Below are positions 52,397 to 60,458 of a DNA stretch of 64,000 bases, piece after piece (the stretch's first letter is position 1; each line of letters opens with the position of its first letter). A program made the translations under genes and the position numbers. The DNA is from a bacterium (GTDB taxonomy: Bacteria > Electryoneota > RPQS01). The stretch lies in assembly GCA_016703065.1 (NCBI GenBank), contig JADJCU010000001.1, positions 744,001 through 808,000 of the forward strand, given 5' to 3'. The notes beneath the pieces were generated by a model. The model saw only the letters and a program-made list of their open reading frames with translations, was not told the origin of the DNA and did not search any database.

Positions 52397-52423
52397 GCCA
52401 AGCCTTCGCTCAGAATGACGACA
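52397..52423. repeat. Possible remnant of a dispersed 'TTCGCTCAGAATGA' repeat
   Basis: CCTTCGCTCAGAATGACGAC resembles short intergenic repeats I recall from many draft genomes (TTCTGAGCGAAG). Only one copy is seen here, so the call is tentative. It lies just outside DUF559 cassette 1, in the 280 bases before the methyltransferase gene. Confidence 0.3.
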
Positions 52424-52605
52424 GAATAAGAATTTCGCAGAACGGGGATTTAGCACAGCGACTTGGCGCCGCGACTTCTGGGTAGGTTCAGCTATCGCAA
52501 GATTAGCTCTTAATTCCCCCGTAGGAGCCGGAGAAATGGAGAAAAACCGATGCACAACGTCAAAACACGTTTCCCTAAGACGGCTTCCTCGGGGGTCGCG
52601 TAGCC

Positions 52606-53334
52606 ATGCGGTTCTATGAAGACCTGGCGTGGGTGTTTCGGTTGACCAGCCCGCCGGAAGATTATGAACATGAGTCCGAGGTGTTTGCGGAGATGCTGCG
52701 GCGGCACGCGCGGATTCCTGTGCGAGCGATTTTGAATCTGGGCTGTGGCGCGGGGCATCACGACAAGAGCCTGAAAATGAAGTTTGACGTCACCGGAGCG
52801 GACATTTCGGACGAGATGCTGAAGCTCGCGCGTGAGCTGAACCCCGACGTAAGCTATGTGTCGGGAGATATGCGCACTCTGCGCCTTGATGAAAAGTTTG
52901 ACGCCGTGACGATCTTCGATTCCATCGACTACATGTGCACGCCGGAAGAGCTTCGACAAGCGTTCGACACGGCATTCGCGCATTTGAAACCGGGAGGAGT
53001 GTTCCTGACAATCCCTGACGAAATGGCGGAGACTTTCAAACAGAACCTCACGCAAACCGATCATGGGGAAAATGATAAAACTGCCGTCACGTTCATCGAG
53101 AACGGGTATGATCCGGATCCACGGGATACGACAGTAGAAGCGACATTCGTGATGCTCATCCGGCGCAACGGAAAGCTCATTATCGAAACAGAGTCCCTCA
53201 TGCTCGGTTTGTTTCCACGCAAGACATGGCTCGACTGCCTTGAGAAAGCCGGTTTCCTGCCGCTGCAAGAAATTTACGCGGACGAAAACGGACGGGAATA
53301 CCCGGTGTTTGTCGGAGTGAAGGAAAGAAACTGA
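52606..53334 (+). CDS. Class I SAM-dependent methyltransferase
   Basis: 242 residues. Motif I is ILNLGCGAGHHDKSL at about 42-56, motif II follows as VTGADISDEMLKLA, and the post-motif region reads FDAVTIFDSIDYMCTPEEL and LKPGGVFLTIPDE. No substrate motif was found. It stands between DUF559 cassette 1 and aceF, in the same direction as the pdh genes, so it may be a cargo insertion or a real operon member. The C-terminal half is beta-rich. Confidence 0.85.
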   Translation: MRFYEDLAWVFRLTSPPEDYEHESEVFAEMLRRHARIPVRAILNLGCGAGHHDKSLKMKFDVTGADISDEMLKLARELNPDVSYVSGDMRTLRLDEKFDAVTIFDSIDYMCTPEELRQAFDTAFAHLKPGGVFLTIPDEMAETFKQNLTQTDHGENDKTAVTFIENGYDPDPRDTTVEATFVMLIRRNGKLIIETESLMLGLFPRKTWLDCLEKAGFLPLQEIYADENGREYPVFVGVKERN

Positions 53335-53351
53335 ACAGAATCAAAACCACC

Positions 53352-54683
53352 ATGCCCAACTTCAAAATACCATTTCTCGGAGACGGAATCACCAAAGGTG
53401 ATGTCGTCAAATTGCTCGTCAAAGTCGGAGATTCGGTCAAGCGTGATCAAGGCTTGTTCGAGCTCGAAACCGATAAGGCCGTGATGGAGGTGCCCTCGGA
53501 TGTTGACGGCAATATCACCAACATCATGATTAAACCCGGCGACAAAGTGAAACCGGAGCAGGTCGTGATGCAGATTGAGGCGAGTGCGAGTGTATTGGCT
53601 GCCCCTGTGGCTGCCGAAAAACAGAAACCAACTCCCGCGCCAACTTCTGCCCCTGTAGCGGTTGCCCCTGTGGCTGCCGAAACAAAGACGAAACCAGAAG
53701 CCCCCCTTAGTCCCCCCAAATCTGCAGACAGATTTGAGGGGAGACCTGAGACCAACGGGCACGTCAAAGATGAGCGCCTGCTGCCTGCCGGACCGTCGGT
53801 GCGCAGGTTCGCGCGTGAACTCGGCGTGGACCTCGGCAAGGTTGCAGGCACCGGCCCGCGGGGCCGCATCTCGAGTGACGATGTAAAATCGTTCGTTCGC
53901 GTGTCCGCGAAAGCGCCGAGCGCTGCTGGAACAACGAGCGGAGCAATGGGCCCGCAAGCCTTACCCGATTTCACCAAGTGGGGTGCGACACACCGCGAAC
54001 CGATGTCGAACGTGCGCCGCGCGACCGCGCAAAAACTATCGCGCGATTGGAGCACCGGACCGCAGGTCACGCAATTCGACGAAGCCGATGTCACCAAACT
54101 CGAAGAGCTGCGCAAACAGTTCGCTCCGCGCGTCGAGAAGGCGGGAGGCGCGCTCACGATGACCGCGATTCTGCTGAAAATTTCCGCCGCTGCGCTGAAA
54201 ACGTTCCCGCAGTTTCGCGGCAGCCTCGATTTTGCCAACGAAGAAGTCGTCTTCAAGGATTACTTTCACATCGGCGTCGCGGCCGACACCGAGCGCGGAC
54301 TGCTCGTGCCCGTGATTCGCGATGTCGATCAAAAGAACCTCACCGAGTTATCCGTCGAGTTGACCGAGAAGGCCGCGCGCGCTCGCGAACGCAAGCTCAC
54401 GCTCGAAGAAATGCAGGGCAGCGTGTTCACGATTTCAAATCTCGGCGGCATCGGCGGCACAAACTTCACCCCGATTGTCAATCAACCCGACGCCGCAATC
54501 TTAGGCGTCTCGCGCGCGCAGACCAAACCCGTCTGGAACGGCAAAGAGTTCGCACCGCGCCGCATCATGCCGCTCGCGCTTTCGTATGATCACCGCTTGA
54601 TAGACGGCGCCGACGCGGCACGATTCTTGAGATGGATTTGCCAGGCCGTGGAAGAGCCGTTTGTGTTGAGCGTGGAAGGATAG
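53352..54683 (+). CDS. aceF: Dihydrolipoamide acetyltransferase (PDH E2)
   Basis: 443 residues. One lipoyl domain (1-78) has the lipoylated Lys42 in ETDKAVMEVP. An Ala/Pro linker follows, then the E1/E3-binding domain (SVRRFARELGVDLGKVAGTGPRGRISSDDV) and the trimeric catalytic domain ending SYDHRLIDGADAARF, with the active His and Asp. The linker contains a hairpin repeat: residues about 116-133 (EAPLSPPKSADRFEGRPE) are encoded by it, in frame. It has a single lipoyl domain, unlike the three of E. coli. It follows the methyltransferase by 17 bases. Confidence 0.95.
   Translation: MPNFKIPFLGDGITKGDVVKLLVKVGDSVKRDQGLFELETDKAVMEVPSDVDGNITNIMIKPGDKVKPEQVVMQIEASASVLAAPVAAEKQKPTPAPTSAPVAVAPVAAETKTKPEAPLSPPKSADRFEGRPETNGHVKDERLLPAGPSVRRFARELGVDLGKVAGTGPRGRISSDDVKSFVRVSAKAPSAAGTTSGAMGPQALPDFTKWGATHREPMSNVRRATAQKLSRDWSTGPQVTQFDEADVTKLEELRKQFAPRVEKAGGALTMTAILLKISAAALKTFPQFRGSLDFANEEVVFKDYFHIGVAADTERGLLVPVIRDVDQKNLTELSVELTEKAARARERKLTLEEMQGSVFTISNLGGIGGTNFTPIVNQPDAAILGVSRAQTKPVWNGKEFAPRRIMPLALSYDHRLIDGADAARFLRWICQAVEEPFVLSVEG
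53696..53750 (+). repeat. Hairpin repeat (forward unit) inside the aceF coding sequence
   Basis: AGAAGCCCCCCTTAGTCCCCCC, AAATCTG, loop CAGA, CAGATTT, GAGGGG, AGACCTGAG. Stem 53712-53741 has one mismatch in the G tract. It keeps the aceF reading frame open and codes for part of the flexible linker. Confidence 0.93.
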
Positions 54684-54687
54684 TGCT

Positions 54688-54743
54688 CTCTGGTCTCCCC
54701 CCAAATCTGTCTGCAGATTTGGGGGGACTAAGGGGGGCTACTG
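54688..54743. repeat. Hairpin repeat (reverse unit), left edge of DUF559 cassette 2
   Basis: CCCCCC-AAATCTG, loop TCTG, CAGATTT-GGGGGG (54697-54726, perfect stem), followed by ACTAAGGGGGGCT. It begins 5 bases after the aceF stop. Confidence 0.93.
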
Positions 54744-54756
54744 GAGCATTTAAGCC

Positions 54757-55128
54757 ATGAAACGCAAATGGACAGAGATAGAAAATGCAACGTGGAACAG
54801 AGCGCAACAGCTAAGGCGTGAACTCGCGACTTCAGAAAAATTGCTCTGGCGGCAATTGCGCAACGATCAGCTCGGCGCCCGTGTGCGAAGGCAACATCCG
54901 ATTGGTCCATACATTGTTGATTTTTTCGTTCCAAGTTGCAAACTCGTTATTGAGCTCGACGGAGACTCCCATTTTACACCCGAACAGGAAGCACATGATC
55001 TCAGACGCACAGAATTCTTAGGTCAACAAGGCTTAAGAGTACTTCGATTTCAGAATCACACCGTAAAGGAAGCTATCGGTGGAGTGATTGAACGCATTCG
55101 GGCTGAGATCGAAAACACCGACGGTTGA
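54757..55128 (+). CDS. DUF559 endonuclease-like protein, cassette 2
   Basis: 123 residues, paralogous to cassette 1 along its length: RKWTEIENATWNRAQQLRRE, SEKLLWRQLRNDQLG, RRQHPIGPYIVDFFV with Asp55, LVIELDGDSHF with Glu66 and Asp68, then LRVLRFQNHTVKEAIGGV. The putative PD-(D/E)XK-like catalytic residues are all present. The two proteins differ at many positions, so they are old relatives and not a recent copy. TGGAG precedes the ATG. A reverse repeat unit lies before it and a forward unit after it, as for cassette 1. Confidence 0.88.
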   Translation: MKRKWTEIENATWNRAQQLRRELATSEKLLWRQLRNDQLGARVRRQHPIGPYIVDFFVPSCKLVIELDGDSHFTPEQEAHDLRRTEFLGQQGLRVLRFQNHTVKEAIGGVIERIRAEIENTDG

Positions 55129-55129
55129 T

Positions 55130-55186
55130 ACAGAAGCCCCCCTTAATCCCCCCAAATCTTATGCGAAGATTTGGGGGGAGATCAGA
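55130..55186. repeat. Hairpin repeat (forward unit), right edge of DUF559 cassette 2
   Basis: AGAAGCCCCCCTTAAT, CCCCCC-AAATCTT, loop atgcg, AAGATTT-GGGGGG (55148-55178, perfect stem), then AGATCAGA. The loop is the one exception to CAGA. It ends 17 bases before the start of lpd, so it forms most of that gene's leader. Confidence 0.93.
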
Positions 55187-55202
55187 ATTCAATTTTCCAC
55201 AC

Positions 55203-56609
55203 ATGTCTGACTCTTACAAACTCACCGTGCTCGGCGCCGGCCCCGGAGGCTATGCCGCAGCATTTCATGCTGCCGATCATGGCCACGACGTCACTCTGAT
55301 TGACCTCGAAGCCAATCCCGGCGGCGTCTGTCTCTATCGCGGCTGCATTCCTTCGAAAGCGCTCTTGCACACCGCCAAGCTCATCACCGATGCGCGCGAT
55401 TCCGCGGCACATGGCGTGACGTTTGACAGTCCGAAAATTGATCTCGACAAACTGCGCGCCTTCAAATCCTCCGTTGTGACCAAACTCACAGGTGGACTCG
55501 GCACTCTTTCCAAGCAGCGCAAGATCAAATACGTGCAAGGCCGCGGCAAATTCGTCTCATCCAACGCGATTGAAGTCGAGTTGGTCATGGGCGGCACCGA
55601 GCGCGTCGAATTCCAAAAAGTGCATTCTGGCCAGCGGTTCGCGCGCCGCGCAGATCCCGAGCTTTCCTAACGATTCGCCGCACATCTGGAATTCGCGTAC
55701 GGCACTTGATTTGCCAGAAATTCCCAAACGACTGCTCGTCATCGGCGGCGGCTACATCGGTCTTGAACTCGGTTCGGTCTACAGCGCGCTCGGATCGCAG
55801 GTCGTTGTCGTCGAAATGCTCGACAGCCTGCTCGCCGGAGCCGATGCCGATCTCGCGCGCTATCTTGTGCAGCGCCTGACCAAAGAATTTGAGGCCATTC
55901 ACACGAGCACCAAAGTCGCCGCCGTCGTCGCGGATGCGCTCGGTGTCACGGTGAAGTTCGAAGGCAAGCACGCCGCCGAAGAGCGCTTCGACAAAGTCCT
56001 CGTCTCGATTGGCCGTCGGCCCAATGTCGAAAACCTCGGCCTTGAAAATACCAAGGTGCAAGTCGGCAAGGATGGCTTCATCACCATAGACCCCGCGCGC
56101 CGCACACAGGATCCGAACATCTGGGCCATCGGCGATTGTGCCGGACAGCCGATGCTCGCGCACAAAGCGAGCGCCGAAGCACGCGTCGCTGTAGAGGCCA
56201 TTTCGGGTGCGAAGTCCACCTTGCCCCACGTGCAATTCCCGCTGTCGTGTTCACCGATCCCGAAATCGCCTGGGCCGGGCTGACCGAAAACGACGCCAAA
56301 GCCCAAAACCGCGAAGTCAAAGTCTTGAAATTCCCCTGGCCCGCTTCGGGCCGCGCGCTTGCGATGGGCCGCTCCGACGGAATAACAAAATTCATCTGCG
56401 AACCCGCCACCGGACAGATTCTCGGCGCAGGCATTGCCGGAGTACACGCAGGCGATCTAATCGGCGAAGCGGTCTTGGCCATCGAAATGGGTGCCACCGC
56501 CGAAGATGTCGCGCTCTCGATCCACCCGCACCCCACCCTCAACGAAACCCTCATGGAAGCCGCCGAAATGATCTACGGCTCCAGTGTGCATTTCGTGGGC
56601 AAGCGATAG
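55203..56609 (+). CDS. lpdA: Dihydrolipoamide dehydrogenase (PDH E3); two frameshifts
   Basis: About 468 residues spread over three frames. The FAD-binding start is KLTVLGAGPGGYAAAFHAAD, and the redox-active pair is in GGVCLYRGCIPSKALL (C-x4-C). Frame 1 runs to an A5 run at 55615-55619; removing one A gives VEFQKCILASGSR. Frame 2 carries the NAD domain (KRLLVIGGGYIGLELGSVYS). It ends near 56221; adding one base gives APRAIPAVVFTDPEIAW. The last frame holds the dimer interface with HPHPTLNETLMEAA, including the catalytic His-Glu. The two indels compensate, which is more typical of sequencing errors, but real damage is possible. Start ATG 55203; upstream in-frame codons are repeat. Confidence 0.85.
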
Positions 56610-56624
56610 CTCCTAAACCTGTTT

Positions 56625-58199
56625 GTGACATTTCCCCCCGCTACACGTCGCTCTGGCCCCGCCGGAGTCTGGCAGAACCGTTTACTTTGGCTGCTTGAGC
56701 GGCCATGGCTTGTCTGGCTTGCCCTGTTTCCGGTTGCTGTGATCTACACCCGTCCGTTCTTGTGGGGCGGGGACGATGCATGGGAAATGGCCGCAGCGAT
56801 TCGTGCGGCAGCCGAGAGTCTGCTGGACCCGCGTAATCCGATGCTCGCGTTGCCGGGCGACACATCGCCGCGCTTCACCCCGTACGTCATCGGATGGGGA
56901 GCGTTCATGAATGTGACCGGCCTCAGCGTGTATGTCGTCCTGCAGGTCACTGCATTACTGAACTACGTGCTGTTCGCCACTGGCCTGACACGGTTTGTCA
57001 CAGTGCACTTTGACGACAAACGGCTGGCGACCGTTCTGATTCCGGTTCTGTTCTTTGTCTGGGGAACAAGCTATGGCCAGGCAAATGCCTACAACTTCTG
57101 GTTCTTCTTTTTTAGTCTGCCCTATGTCTCGACGTTCGCTTTTGGAATCGGTTTTCATGCGCTGGCCGAACTGGCAACCTTTCTGAAGCAGCCCGGTCTC
57201 GTCCGGATCGTCGCCTATCTTCTGTTGGCAATCTTGGCGTTTCTGTGCCACCCGATTACCGGACTGTTCGTGTTTGCCGTCGCATTCGTCATGGCGCTGT
57301 TCGGCGGATCGCTGCGGCGGGCGGTCTATTTGCAAGCCGCCCCCGTTATTGCTCTGCTGTGCGCGCTGGCATGGCCCTACTTCGACTACGGGAAAGTCTT
57401 TCTGTCCGGCACGCAGGACGCCTGGTATATGCCCGAAATGTTTTCGCACCAGCTCCCCGCGCTCGGGACTGCCTTCGCAGGGTTCGGGATCGCCGTTTAT
57501 TTCCTGTTTCAACGGAGGCACCGGTTCGCCGTCACTCTGTTGGGGACATTCACGCTTGTCTATCTTGTGAGTTGGGCGACCGACATCTATATCGGCGAGC
57601 GGTTTCTGCTCTTCGCGGCCTTTGCGCTGCATCTGTTGATTGCCCTGATCGGTATTCAACTGCTTGAAGACTGGTTGGGCGGCGGGTCCTTCAAGGACTC
57701 TTCATTTAGATTCCGCATCTTCACCGTGCTGCTAATCGGCCTCGGGGCGCTCCCGTTTCGCGACCAGGACATTCGCATGACGGGATCACTGTTAATCTCA
57801 AATACGGTCATGCGCCGCCACGGCGAGACGATGCGTGAGCATTACCAGTTCCTTGAAGAACATCTCCGCGCGGGAGATGTCGTGCTCGCCGAAGGAATGG
57901 ACGGCTGGACGCTGCCTGCGATCTCGGGCGCGCGGATCGTCTTCCAGCGGCACGGGAACCCCCTATTAACCACAGAACTGGAAACGCGACTGGCCCACAC
58001 CAACGCGTTTCTGCTGGGCGCCGCGAACGAGCAGGAGCGTTCGGCTATTCTTGATCGATACGGTGTGACGCATGTCCTGCTCAACCTGCGGGAACCGTCT
58101 GCATTCTCGCCCAACTTACCCGCCTATCTCGACCAAATCGGAACCCGCGTCGCCGAACAGAACGAGCTGGTGCTATACAGAGTGCGGGCGGCTGCGTGA
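56625..58199 (+). CDS. Polytopic membrane protein, unknown (GT-C-like architecture)
   Basis: 524 residues from GTG 56625. About ten membrane helices run from residue 28 (WLVWLALFPVAVIYTRPF) to about 385 and are followed by a soluble C-terminal domain (REHYQFLEEHLRAGDVVLAEGMDG). The first loop contains GGDDAWEMAAAIRAA; acidic residues there are the position of the catalytic Asp in GT-C glycosyltransferases. A glycosyltransferase function is possible but not shown. It is 15 bases after lpd. Confidence 0.65.
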   Translation: MTFPPATRRSGPAGVWQNRLLWLLERPWLVWLALFPVAVIYTRPFLWGGDDAWEMAAAIRAAAESLLDPRNPMLALPGDTSPRFTPYVIGWGAFMNVTGLSVYVVLQVTALLNYVLFATGLTRFVTVHFDDKRLATVLIPVLFFVWGTSYGQANAYNFWFFFFSLPYVSTFAFGIGFHALAELATFLKQPGLVRIVAYLLLAILAFLCHPITGLFVFAVAFVMALFGGSLRRAVYLQAAPVIALLCALAWPYFDYGKVFLSGTQDAWYMPEMFSHQLPALGTAFAGFGIAVYFLFQRRHRFAVTLLGTFTLVYLVSWATDIYIGERFLLFAAFALHLLIALIGIQLLEDWLGGGSFKDSSFRFRIFTVLLIGLGALPFRDQDIRMTGSLLISNTVMRRHGETMREHYQFLEEHLRAGDVVLAEGMDGWTLPAISGARIVFQRHGNPLLTTELETRLAHTNAFLLGAANEQERSAILDRYGVTHVLLNLREPSAFSPNLPAYLDQIGTRVAEQNELVLYRVRAAA

Positions 58200-58230
58200 T
58201 TGCTGATCCGCATAACACAAGGTCCTATTC

Positions 58231-58848
58231 ATGAAAAAGATCATCGTTATCCTCGCCTGCCTCGCGACCTCTGTCGCTGTTTCCGCACCTCGGATTGGAA
58301 TCAAAGCCGGACTCAATTTTGCCAATGTCGACAAGGACATTCCCGACCAATCTGTGAATTTCGATCCCGAGATGCACACCGGCATCATCGTCGGAGCGTG
58401 GGGCGAACTCCCGCTCGGCGCGCTCGAAAATTTCGCCGTGCGTGCCGATTTCCTCTACACCCAGAAGGGCGCGCAATACGATATCTTCAATAAGCAAGTG
58501 AAAATCATCGCCGATGAGATCGTTGTCTCGCCTTTCTTGATCTATTACTTCCCGACGAAAGTTGTCCGGCCGTTCCTCGAAGCGGGTCCGGAGCTTGGCT
58601 TAACAGTCGCGGACGGCTACAAGATTGACGACGAGAAATTCGAATCCGGCGGCAACTGGAAAAGCTCGAACTTCTCGCTCAATCTCGGTGCCGGAGTGGA
58701 GTTCTCGCTCGGCGGCAACGCCCTGTTCGTGGAAGGCCGCTTCAATCGCGGCCTGACCAACATGGGCAACTGGGACGCCAATGCCGAAGGCGATTTGAAA
58801 GCCAAAACCTACGGTGTGCAAATGCTCGCGGGGATACAGTTGTTTTAA
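58231..58848 (+). CDS. Outer membrane beta-barrel protein (OmpX/PorT-like)
   Basis: 205 residues. A signal peptide (KKIIVILACLATSVAVSA) is followed by alternating hydrophobic strands: RIGIKAGLNFANV, FAVRADFLYTQKGAQYDI, IVVSPFLIYYF, FLEAGPELGLTV, NLGAGVEFSL, ALFVEGRFNRGLTN and a last strand ending QLF with a C-terminal aromatic, as expected for outer membrane insertion by BAM. Likely an eight-stranded barrel. Role unknown. It ends 6 bases before the promoter of the next gene. Confidence 0.85.
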   Translation: MKKIIVILACLATSVAVSAPRIGIKAGLNFANVDKDIPDQSVNFDPEMHTGIIVGAWGELPLGALENFAVRADFLYTQKGAQYDIFNKQVKIIADEIVVSPFLIYYFPTKVVRPFLEAGPELGLTVADGYKIDDEKFESGGNWKSSNFSLNLGAGVEFSLGGNALFVEGRFNRGLTNMGNWDANAEGDLKAKTYGVQMLAGIQLF

Positions 58849-58854
58849 GCCCCC

Positions 58855-58883
58855 TTGACTTTTTGCCCAAATGTTCATATATT
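58855..58883 (+). promoter_or_regulatory. Consensus sigma-70 promoter of the DinB gene
   Basis: TTGACT (58855-58860), exactly 17 bases, TATATT (58878-58883). The expected start near 58890 gives a 50 base leader with AAGGA about 8 bases before ATG 58941. This transcript probably also covers tsaE and tsaB. Confidence 0.8.
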
Positions 58884-58940
58884 GGTCGAGCCTGAATAGT
58901 ATTGATAACCCCTTGAATTGCATAACCTAAGGACCCATAC

Positions 58941-59411
58941 ATGCAGATGTCCAAGATGATGATCCAGCCCCGGCTCGACTACTTCAAGATGATTCACGGC
59001 GTCTCCCGCCGCATCATCGACCAGATGCCGGCCGACAAGCTCGACTTCAAGCCCACCCCCGAAGTCCGCAGCTACACTGAGACCGTTCAGCATATCTACG
59101 GCTCGCTCGAAGCGATGATGAAGATGGTCGAAAGCGGCAAGTTCGTCGAAGAAGACAAGCCCAAGAACCTCTCCAAAGCCGAACTCAACGCCTTTGTAGA
59201 CGCGAAGTACGCGAGCGCGATGAAAGTCTGGGACGGCATCACCGATGCGCAGCTCAATCAGAAGATCGAAGCATGGGGAACCAGCTTTGACGCCTGGCAG
59301 ATGCCGTTTTTCGCCGTCGACGAACACTGGCACCACCGCGGCGCTCTCACCATCTACCTGCGCATGAATGGCATCACGCCAATCATGATCTACGACTATC
59401 AGCCTTGTTAA
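58941..59411 (+). CDS. DinB family protein
   Basis: 156 residues with the DinB fold: LDYFKMIHGVSRRIIDQMPADKL, SYTETVQHIYGSLEAMM containing the first histidine, and DEHWHHRGALTIYLRM with the second pair of histidines. The last helix ends GITPIMIYDYQPC. Metal-dependent thiol transfer or hydrolysis is possible. It is the fourth DinB-fold gene in the window and is followed by tsaE, whose TTG overlaps its end. Confidence 0.85.
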   Translation: MQMSKMMIQPRLDYFKMIHGVSRRIIDQMPADKLDFKPTPEVRSYTETVQHIYGSLEAMMKMVESGKFVEEDKPKNLSKAELNAFVDAKYASAMKVWDGITDAQLNQKIEAWGTSFDAWQMPFFAVDEHWHHRGALTIYLRMNGITPIMIYDYQPC

Positions 59412-59821
59412 CTCATTCCGCTGAAGAAACTCTCGCCTGGGCCGAGTCGCTCGCACAGCGGCTTCGCCCGGGCGATGTTGTCTGCTTGAGCGGCGAGCTC
59501 GGCGCCGGAAAATCCGTCGTCGCGCGCGGTATCGGCAAAGGACTCGGGGTGAGCGAAGATATTCTCTCGCCCACGTTTAACTACGTCCTCGAATACCAGG
59601 GTCGCCTGCCGCTCTATCATGCCGACCTCTACCGACTGCACGGTGTCCACGACTTTGTGGCTATGGGACTCGAAGAGTATTTCGAACGCGACGGCGTGTT
59701 TGTCATCGAATGGCCCGAACGCATCACCGAGCTGCTTCCCGCCGCCTGCTATCACATTCACCTCCAACTCCTCGATAATCCTTCCGACCGCGCCATCCTT
59801 CTGACCGAACCCGCGCTATGA
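59405..59821 (+). CDS. tsaE: tRNA threonylcarbamoyladenosine biosynthesis protein TsaE
   Basis: 138 residues from TTG 59405, overlapping the DinB stop. It is the ATPase that helps TsaB-TsaD transfer threonylcarbamoyl to A37 of ANN-reading tRNAs. The Walker A motif GELGAGKS is at 30-37, followed by SPTFNYVLEY and LYHADLYRL, both family hallmarks, and FVIEWPERI. The stop overlaps the tsaB start (ATGA). tsaD is not in the window. Confidence 0.95.
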   Translation: MLTHSAEETLAWAESLAQRLRPGDVVCLSGELGAGKSVVARGIGKGLGVSEDILSPTFNYVLEYQGRLPLYHADLYRLHGVHDFVAMGLEEYFERDGVFVIEWPERITELLPAACYHIHLQLLDNPSDRAILLTEPAL

Positions 59822-60447
59822 TCCTTGCTATAGACTCCTCAGGTCGCGAGACGATGCTTGCCCTCGCGAAAGACGGGCATATTCACGAAGCCCTGTTGCC
59901 GAATCGCGACGAACTGCTTGAGCGCTTTAAGGCCCTCCTCAGCGCAACAAAGTCCACGACGGCAGAGATTGCCGCACTTGCTATAGGGGCCGGACCCGGC
60001 TCTTTCACCGGCTTACGCGTCGGTTTCGCCTTCGCCCACGGCTTGGCACGCGGTTTGGATATACCGCTGTGGCCTGTACCTTCGTTTGAAGTGATGGCGC
60101 ACTATCTGTTGCCAAAGCACAGCACCGTCACTGTCCTTGTGCAAGCCCGCAAAGAGCGCTGGTTTGTCGAGTCTTTCGGCAAATTTGCGCAGCCCAGAGC
60201 AGTGCACGATGCCGCCGGGTTGCTGGCCGCCGTGCCCGCCGGGGCAACGCTGTGCGGACCGGGAGTGACCACCTTGCCAGCGGACCTGAAAACCTACTGG
60301 GCCGAGCGGATCACCACCGACGCGAAGGCGCTGCGGCCACAGGCAAGCGTGCTGATCAGCTTGGCACAGACCAAATGGCAAGACCGGGAGCCGCTAAAAA
60401 TCTCCGAAGCGCTGCCGGATTATGGGTTGGAATTTGGAGCGAATTAA
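59818..60447 (+). CDS. tsaB: tRNA threonylcarbamoyladenosine biosynthesis protein TsaB
   Basis: 209 residues. It is the inactive partner that holds TsaD and TsaE. ILAIDSSGRETMLAL begins the ASKHA fold and IGAGPGSFTGLRVGFAFAHGLA at about 57-78 is the TsaB signature. The C-terminal half is shorter than in E. coli and lacks catalytic residues, as expected. Overlaps tsaE; the following beta-propeller gene starts 11 bases after its stop. Confidence 0.94.
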   Translation: MILAIDSSGRETMLALAKDGHIHEALLPNRDELLERFKALLSATKSTTAEIAALAIGAGPGSFTGLRVGFAFAHGLARGLDIPLWPVPSFEVMAHYLLPKHSTVTVLVQARKERWFVESFGKFAQPRAVHDAAGLLAAVPAGATLCGPGVTTLPADLKTYWAERITTDAKALRPQASVLISLAQTKWQDREPLKISEALPDYGLEFGAN

Positions 60448-60458
60448 GAAGCCTCGCG

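Noticed and set aside
55560..56260. Programmed ribosomal frameshifting in lpd
   Set aside because: Two shifts in opposite directions would be needed, lpd is not known to use frameshifting, and the first site is a plain A5 run with no stimulatory element. Indels are simpler.
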